Below are positions 1 to 11,870 of a DNA stretch of 64,000 bases, in pieces (the first letter of the stretch is position 1; each line of letters starts with the position of its first letter). The notes beneath the pieces are model-generated. The model was not told the origin of the DNA and ran no database searches. It saw only the letters and a list, made by a program, of their open reading frames with translations. The position numbers and the translations under genes are program-made. This stretch comes from Diphasiastrum complanatum (Eukaryota; Streptophyta; Lycopodiopsida; Lycopodiales; Lycopodiaceae): positions 44,119,003 through 44,183,002 of the forward strand of contig CM055106.1 of NCBI GenBank assembly GCA_029204225.1, read 5' to 3'.

Positions 1-483
1 AGCTTATGCTAGAAGTAAAGTTCGAGCATAAAGATCTCATAGTACCTCTTGCAAACAAAAGAGAGGAAGTCGTATTAAAGTCCATGGAATGTCATTATGG
101 GAACTTCAATTATTATAGAGCATATGGACGTAGGAGAATAGATTAGTGAATATGGCCTTATGATGATGTGTGTTCGAACTTAAAGATCTGACAATGTCAT
201 ACAGAGTTCATGAGAGTAGTAGTGAGGCTATGCTTGAACTTAAGTTCGAGCATAAAGCCTACTAGCAATTCTTATGAAGTGCATGGAAGCATTATGTAAG
301 CTTATGCTAGAAGTGAAGTTTGAGCATAAATTGAAGTTCAAGCATAAAGATCTCATAGTACCTCTTGCGAACAAAAGGGAGGAACTTGTATTAAAGTCCA
401 TGGAACGTCATTATGGGAACTTCAACTATTATAGAGCATATGGAAGTAGGAGAATATATTAGTGAATATGGCCTTATGATGAG
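1..483. repeat. Direct repeat, two copies of a ~170-185 bp unit
   Basis: Bases 1-166 recur at 299-483 with few differences (both begin AGCTTATGCTAGAAGT and end near GGCCTTATGATGA). Copy 2 carries an extra ~18 bp that duplicates the AAGTTCAAGCATAAA motif. The 132-bp spacer (167-298) contains more copies of the same short motif, so the array probably continues to the left of the window. No coding function is seen. Confidence 0.85.
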
Positions 484-645
484 AGAAAGAGTTTTAGAAG
501 ATGAGGTCTTCAAGGTAATACTCCTTATGCCTTCAATATTGCATTCTTGGTCATTTGTTGTATAGATAGTCTTATTAGCTTGTCCATAAGGCATAATAGA
601 TGTGAAGGACTCCTTGGAGCTACACATATGTGAAGATGCTCCAAG
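483..645 (-). pseudogene. Copia protease-region scrap (family A type)
   Basis: Read on the minus strand, this segment encodes GASSHMCSSKESFTSI and then a diverged continuation. It matches the aspartic-protease/pre-integrase stretch of the better preserved element at 34937-37594 (GASSHMCSSKDSFSSI). Only about 55 codons remain, with no start and no flanking gag or integrase, so it is a dead fragment. The match continues to about base 483, where the direct-repeat DNA takes over. Confidence 0.75.
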
Positions 646-654
646 ATGACAAGA

Positions 655-706
655 GGGTGATCTACATGGCCAATGATGGTGAGTGTGCAATCAAAGGGAT
701 TGGCAC
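655..706 (+). pseudogene. Tiny copia protease scrap, opposite orientation
   Basis: The plus strand reads IYMANDGECAIKGIG, the protease-to-pre-integrase segment seen as IHMANGGECVIE in the family K element at 46140-46889. It sits head to head against the minus-strand scrap at 483-645. It is too short to identify with certainty. Confidence 0.45.
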
Positions 707-3700
707 AAATCCAAGTACCCATTTGTAATGCAACATCCACTGATGCTTGTAGACTCACTTGGTAGAATTCTCTTTCTATCTTTAGTTGCCTAATGCTTGA
801 TTGATTCTATTAGTTATGCCCTCTATGATGCTATGGTTGATGGATCCCAAGATGACTCTATGCATTTGGTGATCTTTGGAGGATTGCCATATTTCTCAAT
901 CGTCTCAAGGCCAGGTGGCACTATGATTGACATTGCATTATGAACTACAAGGTGGTTGGATCATCTCGATTTCGACATTTTGATCGGTGATGGCTTCCAC
1001 CACTTCAAACAATGTACCATGCACAAGACACCATTATCTTTGAGGTGATAAGGATAAACAAGTAAATGTTGTCTTTTGTAACCTCCACATAATCGAGTGG
1101 AAGCTATTATTGTCTTCTAATGAGTTTGGAAAGACACATCATGATATGACCAGTACTTCCACTCCACTACTTCCAACTAAAGACTGTTATGATGTGATTG
1201 AGAAAATAAATTCTTTCATCAATGGATTTTTTCAGGGCTTGTCGTCAAGATGACCTTTGTTGATGTTGCACTCTAACGTAATGTTCTGTATTATGCCATT
1301 GATTTTGCAACCAAGGATTTTTTACTGGAAATTAAGTGAATTTCCTCCAAAGCAATATCTATACTAGATTGCTTGTAGAATTTTTATTCTAAAGGTCCAA
1401 ATGCTCATGTTGGTCAACTTCTCGACACCTAACACTTGGTTCTTCCTCGTCACTCTATTGTCATGCCATGTCTTCCTCAATTGCTTGACATAATATTCTT
1501 CCTTATGTAGTAGCGTCTTGCCATTTTATTGAGCATTATTTGATTATTAAAAGACTCATGTTAGTTAGAACACGTGACACCAGAAATAAGATTGAGTCTT
1601 GCATCTTGATTCTTAGTTTGAATATCTGTTGGGTGCAAGATTCAATTCCCACCCATGAGTACCAATGGTAGTTCTGTACAAGATTCAATGAGTACCCTGA
1701 CAAAATCCAGAGCCTAGCTATGGAGTATCATAAAAACTAGTAAGCACACTATGAAAGCTTGAAAAAACCAGCTATGGAGTAGAAGACAAAAGCAAGAGAG
1801 ACAGAACTTCAAAGCTCACACAATTTGAAGGATTAGTCAAGGAGTCCCGTGGAAATCCCTCCAAACTAAGGGCCACATATAGCATGTAATGTATAGAGGT
1901 GGTGTCTTTCAAATTCTAGCTCTAGACCCCACATGGGTCCTTAACTAGCTTGTTATTACTTGCCTAATTAGCACAAGTGGGGTGTACTATGTACATAAAT
2001 GTTTTATCTCCATGTCTTATGCACAACTTACAAGTTACAAGTATACAAACCATAAGGGGCAAAATAGACAGTATATTTCAACATACCCTTGGTGTTGTAA
2101 GCAGCTCTTTGCATTGGATTGTTGGTTGTTAGTTCTTATCCTCACCTTGAGGTCCGAATTTGAATCCACTCGGGCATACTTAAAACATGCAAAGACAAAA
2201 AAAATTTCAGGAGTATTTGAATATGAACACACACTAGAAATTTTCTCAAAAATTAATTCGTATATTTACCAAACACGTATATGATGTTGTTGTCAGATTC
2301 CTCTGTCTGTCTACTAATCTGCTTGTTTGCTTCTTGTTACAGCTTATGCTACCTCCATTCTGGTTGTTAGCTGGGCATGTTCTTGATCATTTCTATTTGA
2401 TTTAATGCCCAGATCAGGCAGCAAACTCTCGGGGTTGTAGTATGGTTCAACCTGTCACAGATACTCAGATTTCGAACACTCTTGAACTCTTGAAATCACT
2501 TGCAATCATTCTACCATGCAAGCACACCAAGAATGCCCAAAAATAGCTCTTCTTGAAACATGGTTGGGCATTATTATGGCACTTAAAAATAGAATGCTAG
2601 AACAGCTCATTGCAAAATGGAAACTAAACTACTTGCAAGATCAGAAAACTAGCCTAGCATGCTACATTCATCATAAAAAACAGAAAACTAACTCCTACAA
2701 GCATTCAAGAATCAAGAAGCTCCATCTTCTTGGTTCTTGAATTTCCAAATGTAAATGAATTTGCAAGATCTATACCACATTATTGGCTACAAATCTCTTG
2801 GATGCTTGCAACCTACATTAATCCACAAGAAAACATGAAATCTAATTCACAACTAGGAAAGCAAGAAAACTAATCCACTCTAAATCCACAACCACACACA
2901 ATATGAATGGAAGGGCATGATCATAGGGGCATCACTCAAGAAAACCATCATGATCAAGGAGCTTAGTGTAGCATCAAACTCATGGGAAATCTTCTTATTA
3001 AGCATGGAGTAGATACAATGCAAAAAGCTCCTCTTCACAAAGAGGGAGTCTCTTAAATAAGCAAGAGAGCTCCTTAGGTGGCATCCTAGTGGAATTTCCA
3101 CGTTTCACAAATTACAAGTGAAAAATTGCTCTCCACTAGAGGGCACCATCAAAAGGTGGCTCACTCTACTATCTTTAAAGAGGGGTCTACTTGCATTTAT
3201 TGCATTGGCCTAGAAATACTAGTTCCTACATGGTCATTCCATCTTCCGGGATTCACCATGAGGCTTACACAGTTCTTACTTGTCATTACTAACTAGTATT
3301 CCTCGGCTCTCATACTCGGCTCTCAGTCTTCGTTGGTCTCGTCTTCTCAGAGACCTCCTCGGTCTAAGGTGAGAGGTGCTCTTGAGTTGCTCTGTCCGAG
3401 TATCTTGGGGATTCGTCAGAATCAGCCAACAGATGTTCTTATATTATACGCTCTTTTTAACCAATATCTTGACACTAGGTCCTCGACAATTATTTTAGTG
3501 TGTAGGTGGCCTTTTTTAGTTCGCACACCTAATGTTCACTTGATTTAAATTCAGGGAACAACCTCATGTACACTACCATGTCGGGGTCGCCATAGGAAAA
3601 AGGCAGTCTTTATGTCTATTTGTTCAACATCCGAATCCCATATGGTTGCATTACAGATTTAGTATTTTAGGTTATGTTGGGTGTAGTTCTATGTTAGGGC

Positions 3701-4637
3701 ACCTTAGTTATATGCCTATTACCACATGGTAGTAGGTATGCTATAACATGTCAACAATTACACTTCTATGCCCAATGCCCATTGCCTATCCTATATCTTA
3801 TAAACCCTAGCCCTTAATTTGGGCTTTATCATCAATGGGACCCCACAAACAGGTGATAGTATTGTATACACTTGTAGAAACTAGACACCACCATCCTCCA
3901 TACATATTAAAGACTGAGTTGAAAGTTCTTAGCTCAAAGTGCTGAGTGGCAAGTGCTTTAGAGTTCACATGTAGTAACAATAGTTTCGAACATAATAGTT
4001 TTTACATCTCTTGTTTTGAACATAAGCAATTACATCGTAGAAATAGGACCAAATTTTTTTTATCTATACCAAAACCATCAATGTGCAACAAAGTTCTTGT
4101 GCCACCATTCCAGCCCAAAAAAAATGCCGTCCAGAGCTAGCACAATGATTGGAATTTAACCTTTTAGAGCATATTACCCCGGTCCGATAACTGTCATAGG
4201 TTCCTATTATTAAAATGAACCAACATGTGACATTAGTGTTTCAAAGTTCTTTATGATTGAATGGGATCGGATGTAGGAGTCATCTGGGCTAATAGGCAAT
4301 ATCACAATGAACCAAGGGTGCTAATCTAGAGCTAAATAGATGGGTCCAAGGAGGGAAACATGTCGACAAAGCTAGGTTAGGAAGCATGCACGTACGGAGG
4401 AGTCCAAATATGGCAACATCAATATGGGTGAAGGGTCCAATGGAATCAATCTGTGACACTATCCATGTGTTGTTTTTAGAGGGATATAGCGAAAGGTAGT
4501 GCTATATACAAAATCATCGACTTTGTGATCATAAATATAGGTCGAACCAAACTTAACTCGAAGGCCTTTTGTCTTTTTGTCTATTCAACTTCATAGCCAA
4601 TGCTAAAACAAACCATATTATGGGGTTGCTTTTGTTG
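707..4637. other. 3.9 kb without a recognisable gene
   Basis: I see no coding region longer than about 100 codons and no conserved domain on either strand. The DNA is AT-rich and resembles old, unrecognisable repeat sequence. No LTR boundary, primer site or RNA gene could be supported. Confidence 0.6.
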
Positions 4638-5152
4638 ATTTCACATGTGTGGATTGTCCACAACATGTACTTGTGATCTCCTAAGGTGTGTAGATGCACC
4701 AAGATCAAGCCTAGATTGAGATTCAAGATCAATCTTAGATTCTATGGCAAAAACACACTACTACATGCATTCAATCACTTCCAACTCTCACTCACATGCG
4801 TGGGAAGTATTCAAAAATTATTCTAAGTAAAAACAAGCTGCTCTCCTTGGGTAGAGAGAGAAAAACCATCATGAGCTCTCGGGTAGAGAGAGAAAGCTAG
4901 AAATCCAATAACACTAAAAATCCACACAATCACCAAATCAATTAGATCCAAAATGAGGAGTACAATGATACTAGTAGATCCACGAGCTACCGCTATGCTT
5001 AACTATGATTGGACCACACTTTGCCACCTCTTAATCCTATTGGACCATTGATCCATGCACCTTAATTCTATTGGACTATATTCAAGCACACCTCAAATTC
5101 CTATTGGACCACACATGGTTCCACCTCTAAATCCTATTGGACCTCTTAGAAT
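4638..5152 (-). repeat. Partial LTR of family A
   Basis: The segment aligns over its whole length with the LTR at 38297-38820 (same orientation), including the CACATGTGTGG motif near the end, the paired GGGTAGAGAGAG motifs and the repeated CCTATTGGACC motif. The LTR 3' end is at 4638; the first ~210 bp of the LTR are missing. At 5152-5155 it runs straight into a truncated family F LTR of opposite orientation. There is no adjacent primer site. Confidence 0.8.
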
Positions 5153-5154
5153 TT

Positions 5155-5726
5155 TAGGTCAAGTCCATAGGGTTGGTCATGTCATTTTGGTAGTGATTCC
5201 TAGTTTATAGGACCTAAATCCTAGATTTGAGATGAAAATTTGACCAACTAGCTATCTACCAAGCATGACTCTAGGAAATAGACTAGGGTTTCATTTTAGG
5301 GCAAGAAGAGTGAGTTAACTTCCTTATTGCATGCTGGAAATCCACCTAACTTCAAAAAGAAAGTCGAATTTGCTATGTATTCCAAGCTCCCATAGTGAGA
5401 AGATAGAAATTCTTTTTTGGAGCTCATTAGCAATCTCAAGCTAGTTCACTATGTACATTGAGTTTTTGTGATCCAAATGAAACCAAATCAATTTGTACTT
5501 GTTTCTCAGGTTGAAGGTCGTACTACAGACTGTAGTACACACGTGTGGTCTCAGATTTCAATGTTGATCAATGCTTTTGATTGTTAATGCTTGTTGTGTG
5601 TCAAATTGCCAATCTAGATCAACTTTTTTGTGTCTAGTTTTTTGATAGATAGTTAAGCAAGCATCCAATCACTCTTGTGGATCTTTTGGAGATCCATTTA
5701 TGGTCCTAAAGTATAGTACTTTCACA
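5155..5726 (+). repeat. Family F 5' LTR, missing its first ~130 bp
   Basis: It aligns with 7371-7939, the 3' LTR of the same element, and ends in TTTCACA immediately before a primer binding site. The missing start has been replaced by a family A LTR fragment. It contains the CACACGTGTGG palindrome and a TTTATAGG promoter-like stretch. Confidence 0.85.
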
Positions 5727-5738
5727 TGGTATCAGAGC
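5727..5738 (+). other. Primer binding site (initiator tRNA-Met)
   Basis: TGGTATCAGAGC follows the LTR end directly. It is complementary to the 3' end of plant initiator tRNA-Met, the usual Ty1/copia minus-strand primer. Confidence 0.85.
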
Positions 5739-6389
5739 CAAGTACAAGAGCATAAGCCATTGATCTAATGCAAATCCATTTTTAGCAAGTTTTGGTGCTA
5801 AAAACTAGTATTGAGAGGGCAAGCTAAAATCTTGATTTTGGTGAGGAGATTTGATCCCAAAATTGGTAGGGGTCCAAATCCATACTGTCCATATGTGTGG
5901 GCACCTCTGAACCTGCATTTAAAGCATGGTATTCGTTTGATCCAAAGAAATTCAATTTGTGAGCTTTTGATGTAATTTTTGGTGGAAATCTTAGGATAAG
6001 CTACCAAGATTGAGTGCCATTGATTAGATTTGACATAGGGTCATGAATTCTAACTAATCTAGGCTGAAATCAGGTCCTCTAAACTTGTTTTACAGGTCTT
6101 GAAAGTACATCAAAAAGTGTGAGGGAGATTTAGTCATGTTATTTTCCAAAAATAGCCAAAATTGACAAGATTTGATTGTAAGTAGATTTCATGTCATCTT
6201 ATCTTCATTCCAACTTTGTGAGAGAATGCTAGAACTGAGATTATAAGTCCATTTGTTGGATTAGAAATCTAATTTGAGTGAAAAACTACAAGAGAGAGAC
6301 CTTAGTGAGTTTCTAGAGACAATCAAATTCATTTCTTGGCAAGATTTGTTTGAAAGTAGTTTTCACTGTCTACTATCTTTGAGTTCTTT

Positions 6390-7182
6390 TTGGAAAGTAG
6401 TAGGAGACATGAGGTGACTTGTTTCTTACCTTTAAGATTCATGGTGTTTATTACTTTGTATGACAAGACAATGAAATGGAATGCTTTGAAATCTACATTT
6501 GTTGTTGATAAAGCAATTTCATTGGATAAGTATTTTTGTAATAGTTTGAATAGAGTCATAAAAGATGAAACATCATTTGCTTTGGAAATCTTTGTGTCCA
6601 CATGCTTTGTGCATGATCATTCCAATGTAAGGACCAAAGATTATCCTATTTTAATGATAGGAATAATGGTAGTGTTTTGCTCTTCAAGTAGAGATTGTAG
6701 AATCTACTTGTTTTCAACCAAAGAATTTGTCAATGGTGGAAATGTGACCTTTCAAGAGTGGAAGATTTGTAAACTTGAAGAAGCACCTTTGGATCAACAC
6801 CTTATTCAATTCATTGATGTTTTGGAGTCAATTCAAGTGGAGGATCAAGCTCAAGGCCTGAGGACTCCAAGAAGAATCTTGAGTATCAAGATGGAGCCAT
6901 CAAGGCTCAATCATATGGATCAAGCAAGGCAAGTTGTCTTTGGCAACATTATTTATGCACTTAATATTTTAATTGATGTATCTTCAAGTGCACAAAATGC
7001 CTTGGAATCCATGGCTTGGAATGATGTTTAGTTTTGAAGTGTGCTACATGTATATAGACACATTTATGGAACATCTTGTAAGGGATCCTCTAAGAGGTGG
7101 TGAAAGATCCTTCATGGACATCATTCTCTATTGGAGTCTCAAAAGTTCCTTGTTTGTAGCTGGATTTTTTAGACACTTCTAA
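6390..7182 (+). pseudogene. Element F internal remnant: integrase C-terminus joined to RT edges
   Basis: The internal region of element F is only ~1.5 kb. Its main frame (6390-7031, 213 codons) carries the post-integrase segment of copia polyprotein in degenerate form: an LEIFVSTCFVHDH stretch like the usual VFGCxxFVH, then GIMVVFCSSSRDCRIYLFS like KGIMVGY...YR, then QNALESMAWND, the segment just before reverse transcriptase. In another frame 7060-7140 continues with VRDPLRGGERSF, which in intact copies lies after the RT core. Gag, protease, the integrase core and the RT catalytic region are therefore deleted. The N-terminal ~100 residues match only the copy at 27875-28567. This is a non-autonomous deletion derivative. 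Confidence 0.7.
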
Positions 7183-7238
7183 AAGCTTCCATTCATCTAT
7201 CAAGAGAGTTGTAAATAGATCAAGCTAAATTTGAGGAG

Positions 7239-7939
7239 TGTGAGAATTGCCAAAAATTGGCAAATCTAGCTTGATCAAAGCCCATGTAGTATAATGTAAA
7301 TTTTGTACATAAGTGGATTCCACACATGTGAGGCCAATATGCCACGTGTAAATCCACTCCTAATGTATGTTAGGTCAATTCCATAGGGTTGGTCATGTAA
7401 TTTTGGTAGTGGTTCCTAGTTTATAGGACCTAAATCCTAGATTTAAGGTGAAAATTTGACCAACTAGCTATCTACCAATCATGACTCTAGGAAATAGACT
7501 AGGGTTTCATTTTAGGGAAAGAAGAGTGAGTTAAATTCCTTATTACATGATTGAAATCCACCTAACTTCAAGAAGGAAGTCGAATTTGCTATGTATTCCA
7601 AGCTCCCATAATGAGAAGATAGAAAAATTTTGCAGCTCATTGGCAATCTCAAGCTAGTTCACTATGTACATTGAGTTTTTGTGATCCAGATGAAACCAAA
7701 TCAATTTGTACTTGTTTCTTAGATTGAAGGCCGTACTACAGCCTGTAGTACACACGTGTGGGCTTGGATTTCAATGTTGATCAATGATTTTGATTGTTAA
7801 TGCTTGTTGTATGTCAAATTGTCAATCTAGATCAACTTTTTTGTGTCTAGTTTTTTGATAGATTGTTAAGCAAGCATCCAATCACTCTTGTGCATCTTTT
7901 GGAGATCCATTTATGGTCCTAAAGTACAGTACTTTCACA
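7239..7939 (+). repeat. Family F 3' LTR, complete (701 bp)
   Basis: It starts TGTGAGAATTG after a purine-rich TTGAGGAG tract and ends TTTCACA. It is closely similar to 5155-5726 over the shared part. The next bases (GACTC) are the protease codons of element G, so element F inserted inside element G; the other target-site copy is lost because the 5' LTR is truncated. Confidence 0.85.
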
Positions 7940-10790
7940 GACTCGGGAGCCACAAGACACATGACAAGTAACAAGAATTGGTTCAGTAGCTTGAAATTGT
8001 TGGATAATGGAACGTCCCTTTCACAAGCAAATGGTGAAGTGTGCAAGATCAAGGGGATAGGCACCGTTTCAATCCAACTACCTGATGGAAAAAGCAGGAT
8101 GATCAAGGAGGTACTTTACGTACCAGGTTTGAAGAAAAATCTACTTTCTATTGGAGTCATTACTGTTCAAAAGTTGAAAGTAGAATTCGCTCATGATCGT
8201 TGCTTTGTGAAGGATGTGAACCAAAAGTTCAAAGTTATTGTGGATGGAGTAAGGGAGCCCAATACAAAATTGTACAGGTTGAATGATACAATCAAGGGGC
8301 AACATGGACTTGTATCGTCCATTCCATTGCAAACTGAGTTGTGGCATAAGAGGCTTGGTCACTTGAACTTGGGAAGCCTCAGTTTGATGAGGAAATTGGA
8401 GGTGGTAACAGGATTGTCTACTATAGAAGACCACTTGAAATTGATGTGCGAATCATGTGTATATGGGAAGCAACATCGAGAGAAGTTCAATAAAGGTGGT
8501 GTTGCAAGGGCAAAGAACATCCTAGATCTAATCCACACAGATTTATGCGGGCCTATGAGGACTATGTCCTTAGGTGAAGCCTTCCATTTCATGACCTTTA
8601 TTGACGATATGTCATGTAAGACGTGGATCTACTTCTTGAAGAAGAAATCAGATGCATTTGACAATTTCAAGAGCTTCAAAGCATTGGTCAAAAATCAGAC
8701 AAGTAGGAAGATCAAAGTCCTAAGATCAGATAGTGGAGGTGAGTAGAAGTCTAATGACTTCAATGATCTTTGTGATCAATGTGGGATTAAAAGACAATTT
8801 ACGCAAGCTCATACTCCTGCTCTCAATGGTGTAGTTGAGCGCAAGATTCGTACGATTGTGGAAAGTGCCAGATCTATGCTAGCTGAGATGAAACTACCAA
8901 AAGATTTTTGGTCAGAAGCATGCAGTACGGCAATCTATCTTCAAAATAGAAGTCCTACCATTGCCATACCAAAGATAACACCTGAGGAAGCATTCACGAA
9001 GAAGAAGCCAAAGGTGAACCATTTGCAAATCTTTGGATGTAAGGCCTTTGTACACATTCCTAAGGAAGAGAGACGTAAACTTGATGTAAAAGCTATCAAG
9101 TATATATTCCTAGGATATGATGATCGTGTGAAAGGCTATAGATGTTTTGATCCAGTGGAAAACAAAATCCATATAAGCCGTGATGTTATATTTGATGAAT
9201 CCAAGATGTATGAAGACGAGGATACTGAGAAGATAGATACATCCAGTGGGAAAGATGGTATAGTGAGGATACCCCTTGATGATAATCCATTTATTGACCT
9301 TCCGTGTGATGAATATGAGGATACATCTCAAGATACTACTACCCAACCTCAAGAGACATGTTGGAGATGTAGAGACAAACCTTTTGGTGCAAGAAGGATT
9401 GAAGTTGCAGGTGACAAATGCAAGGAGAAGGATGTACCGTGGGATACATTTTCACCGGGAAGTTGATCACCTAACAAGAAACTTTCTAAGTGGTTTGAGA
9501 GATTGTTGGAGAGCTGCGACATGGATGACTTTCCAGGATCATCTAGTCAGGGAGAGCTACGAAGAATAACAAGAGAGAAGACACAACCTGAAAGGTATGA
9601 AGCAAATTATGCTCTCTTATCTAGCATTATTCAAAGCAAAGAACCTTCGACTTATGGTGAAGCGAAGGATGATGACATTTGGGTCAAGGCCATGGGAGAG
9701 GAGATGGAGTCAATTGCTAAGCATAGCACATGGGACTTAGTAGAACCACCAGTTGGCAAGAAACCCATTGGTTGCAAATGGGTATACAGGACTAAGTACC
9801 AAGCAGATGGAAGTATAGCAAAGCACAAGGCAAGATTGGTGATCTTAGGGTATGCTCAAAGTAAAGGCATTGATTATGAGGAGTCCTTTGTGCCAGTATG
9901 TAAGTGGAATACTCTACACCTACTTGTTGCTTTAGCTTCACATTTTGGTTGGCCTTTGCATCAGATGGATTTGTAGCGAAGGGATAGGAAAATAAAGTAT
10001 GTCGCTTGAAGAAAGCACTTTATGGTCTTAAACAGGCACCACGTGCGTGGTATAGTAGGATTGATGCCTACTTTCGTTCAAAGGGGATGGTGAGAACACA
10101 TTCTAATCCAAATCTATATGTCTTATGATTTGATGGTATGGTTTCTTTGATTGCTCTTTATATTGATGACTTGATTATTACGGAAAATAATCAAGAGATG
10201 ATAGACATGATCAAGAGAGACCTCATGAAACAATTCGAGATGACAGATCTTAGCCTAATGCACTATTGCCTTGGATTAGAAGTGTGGCGAAAAGGGCACG
10301 AAGTGGGTTTAACATAGGTGAAGTGTTTCAAAGAGTTGCTGCATAGATTTAGGTTGCAGGATTGCAAACCAGTGAATACTCCTATTGAACTAGGTAAAAA
10401 GCTTTCTAAGCTTGATGAGTCACAATCATTTGATGCTACGCTATATAGGCAATTAGTAGGGAGCTTGATTTACCTTACCACGACTAGACCAGATATATGC
10501 TATGTTGTTGCATTGTAAGGCAGTTTATGGCAGCACCTACAAAAACGCATTGAAAGGCAGCTAAACGCATTTTGCGCTATGTGAAAGGCACTTCAGATTA
10601 TGGCTTGATTTACAGGAAGCATGAGGGTTTATCTGAGTTGTGTGGCTATGTGGATGCGGATTGGGGAGGTGACTATGATCGTAGATCCACCACAGGGTAT
10701 GTATTCCAGCTTTGTGGCAGTAACTTTTTCTGGTCTAGTAAGAAGCAAAGTACAATTGCTCTTTCCACCACAGAAGCAGAGTGAAGAACT
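7940..10790 (+). pseudogene. Copia element G, protease to RNase H, broken
   Basis: This is a long degenerate copia pol. It starts at the protease catalytic triplet (DSGATRHM, at the edge of the family F LTR), then pre-integrase (LWHKRLGHLN and the C-x2-C pair), the integrase core (LIHTDLCGPM, TFIDD, RSDSGGE; 7940-8746), integrase C-terminus (8747-9330), RT (GCKWVYRTKYQADGS near 9770, [11 protein letters not shown] near 10020, LYIDDLI near 10160) and RNase H up to ALSTTEAE (10780). Breaks: TAG after GGE at 8744, a frameshift near 9340, an ~80-bp deletion near 9975 that removes the KSAFLNG segment of RT, a TAG near 9985 and further stops beyond 10310. Gag and the last part of RNase H are absent. 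Its closest relative in the window is 41548-42325. Confidence 0.9.
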
Positions 10791-10912
10791 ATATGTACAA
10801 TGTAATTTCATATGAGAAATACAGTTGCTATGTGAGCTTGTTGTGGAGAGTGTTTTCTATATGTGTTACTGTGTAGCATGATCTGTGTTCCTGTTTGAAG
10901 CAAATTCTAAGT
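10787..10912 (+). repeat. Dispersed repeat R, copy 1
   Basis: From TGAAGAACTATATGTACA to AATTCTAAGTCTTTGT this ~126-bp piece recurs at 47437-47574. It follows the broken RNase H of element G and may be part of that family's 3' end, but no LTR boundary is visible. Confidence 0.65.
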
Positions 10913-10917
10913 CTTTG

Positions 10918-11267
10918 TTTCTTATCATAAGCACTCTAGAGGTATTTTTGGATTCATAAATCCCTTTAAGATAGTCCCATGCCTCTTTGGCCGAGGTAAA
11001 AGATGCCACTTCTTTTAGAAGCTCATTACTAACATTCATTTTTAGGCAATGTAATGCTAGTCTAGCTCTCCTTTTGTACCTCACTAGATCTTGCCCTCCT
11101 TGAGGTTCTTCTTCCTCTCCTATGACAATATCATACATATCTTGGAGCACAAGTAGTGACTCCATTCTTACTTTCCAAGTTGAATAATTATTAGAATTTA
11201 TCCTTTCACTAGCCTCAAGAAGATAGGCTCCAATTGAACCCATTCTATCTAGTAACAAGTACAACAA
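10918..11267 (-). pseudogene. Copia gag N-terminus (family I)
   Basis: On the minus strand this frame opens MLYLLLDRMGSIGAYLL and continues with NNYSTWKVRMESLL, KRRARLALHCLKMNVSNEL and EAWDYLKGIYESK. That is the conserved N-terminal gag/UBN2-type domain shared with elements A (37594 downward) and M (48506 upward). It breaks off after about 117 codons, at the boundary with repeat R. Leader, primer site and LTR of the same element follow upstream on the minus strand, so this is the 5' end of a copia element whose pol has been lost. Confidence 0.85.
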
Positions 11268-11858
11268 ATGTACTATTCAAAGGCTCTCCTTTCTCTCTTT
11301 CTCAAAATTTAGCTACAATTCTACTCTCTTGAATCACACAAGACTCAAGAAGCAAGATATGTAATTATCTTGAACTCAAAAAGACTTGGGAAAATGTATT
11401 CTAGACAATCTATTCAATTTAGAAGCTTGGATTGACTCTTGGAAGTGCCAATGCCTTTCTATGGTGTTTAGAATGGTTTTAGTTTCACTTTTGAACTAAA
11501 AAACATAAGCCTCAAACTCACTCTCAATGATTTGGAGGTTTAATAAGCTTCTAACACCTTTAAGTCAATCATCAAATCTATAATGGCAACAATGGATTTT
11601 CATAAGCACATCACTAGTTTCACTCTTCACAACTTGTTTTGAAACTCAAATATTGAAAAAACACAAAGTTTTGGTGAAAGTACAACTCCAGTAGCCTCTC
11701 ACACATGTGAGAAGTACATCTGAACTTTACAAACTAATCTGAACCTCAACAACACAAGTAAACTATTAGTAAAGGTCACCCTCCTTCAAAATGAGTCCTG
11801 CACCAATGCTTTCACCAAAATGAAGATTTTTGGATCATCAACTAAGCTCTTTGACTTA

Positions 11859-11870
11859 TCTCTGATACCA
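11859..11870 (-). other. Primer binding site of family I element
   Basis: The minus strand reads TGGTATCAGAGA directly after an LTR ending ...TTTGACA, about 590 bp before the gag start on the same strand. Confidence 0.8.

Noticed and set aside
1982-3548. Frames of 65-100 codons at 1982-2284, 2516-2740 and 3333-3548
   Set aside because: No homology, no splice context, and overlapping frames on the opposite strand of similar length; consistent with chance in AT-rich DNA.
5727-5738. Possible tRNA gene at TGGTATCAGAGC sites
   Set aside because: Only the 12-base complement of a tRNA 3' end is present, always right after an LTR end. No cloverleaf can be formed, so these are primer sites.
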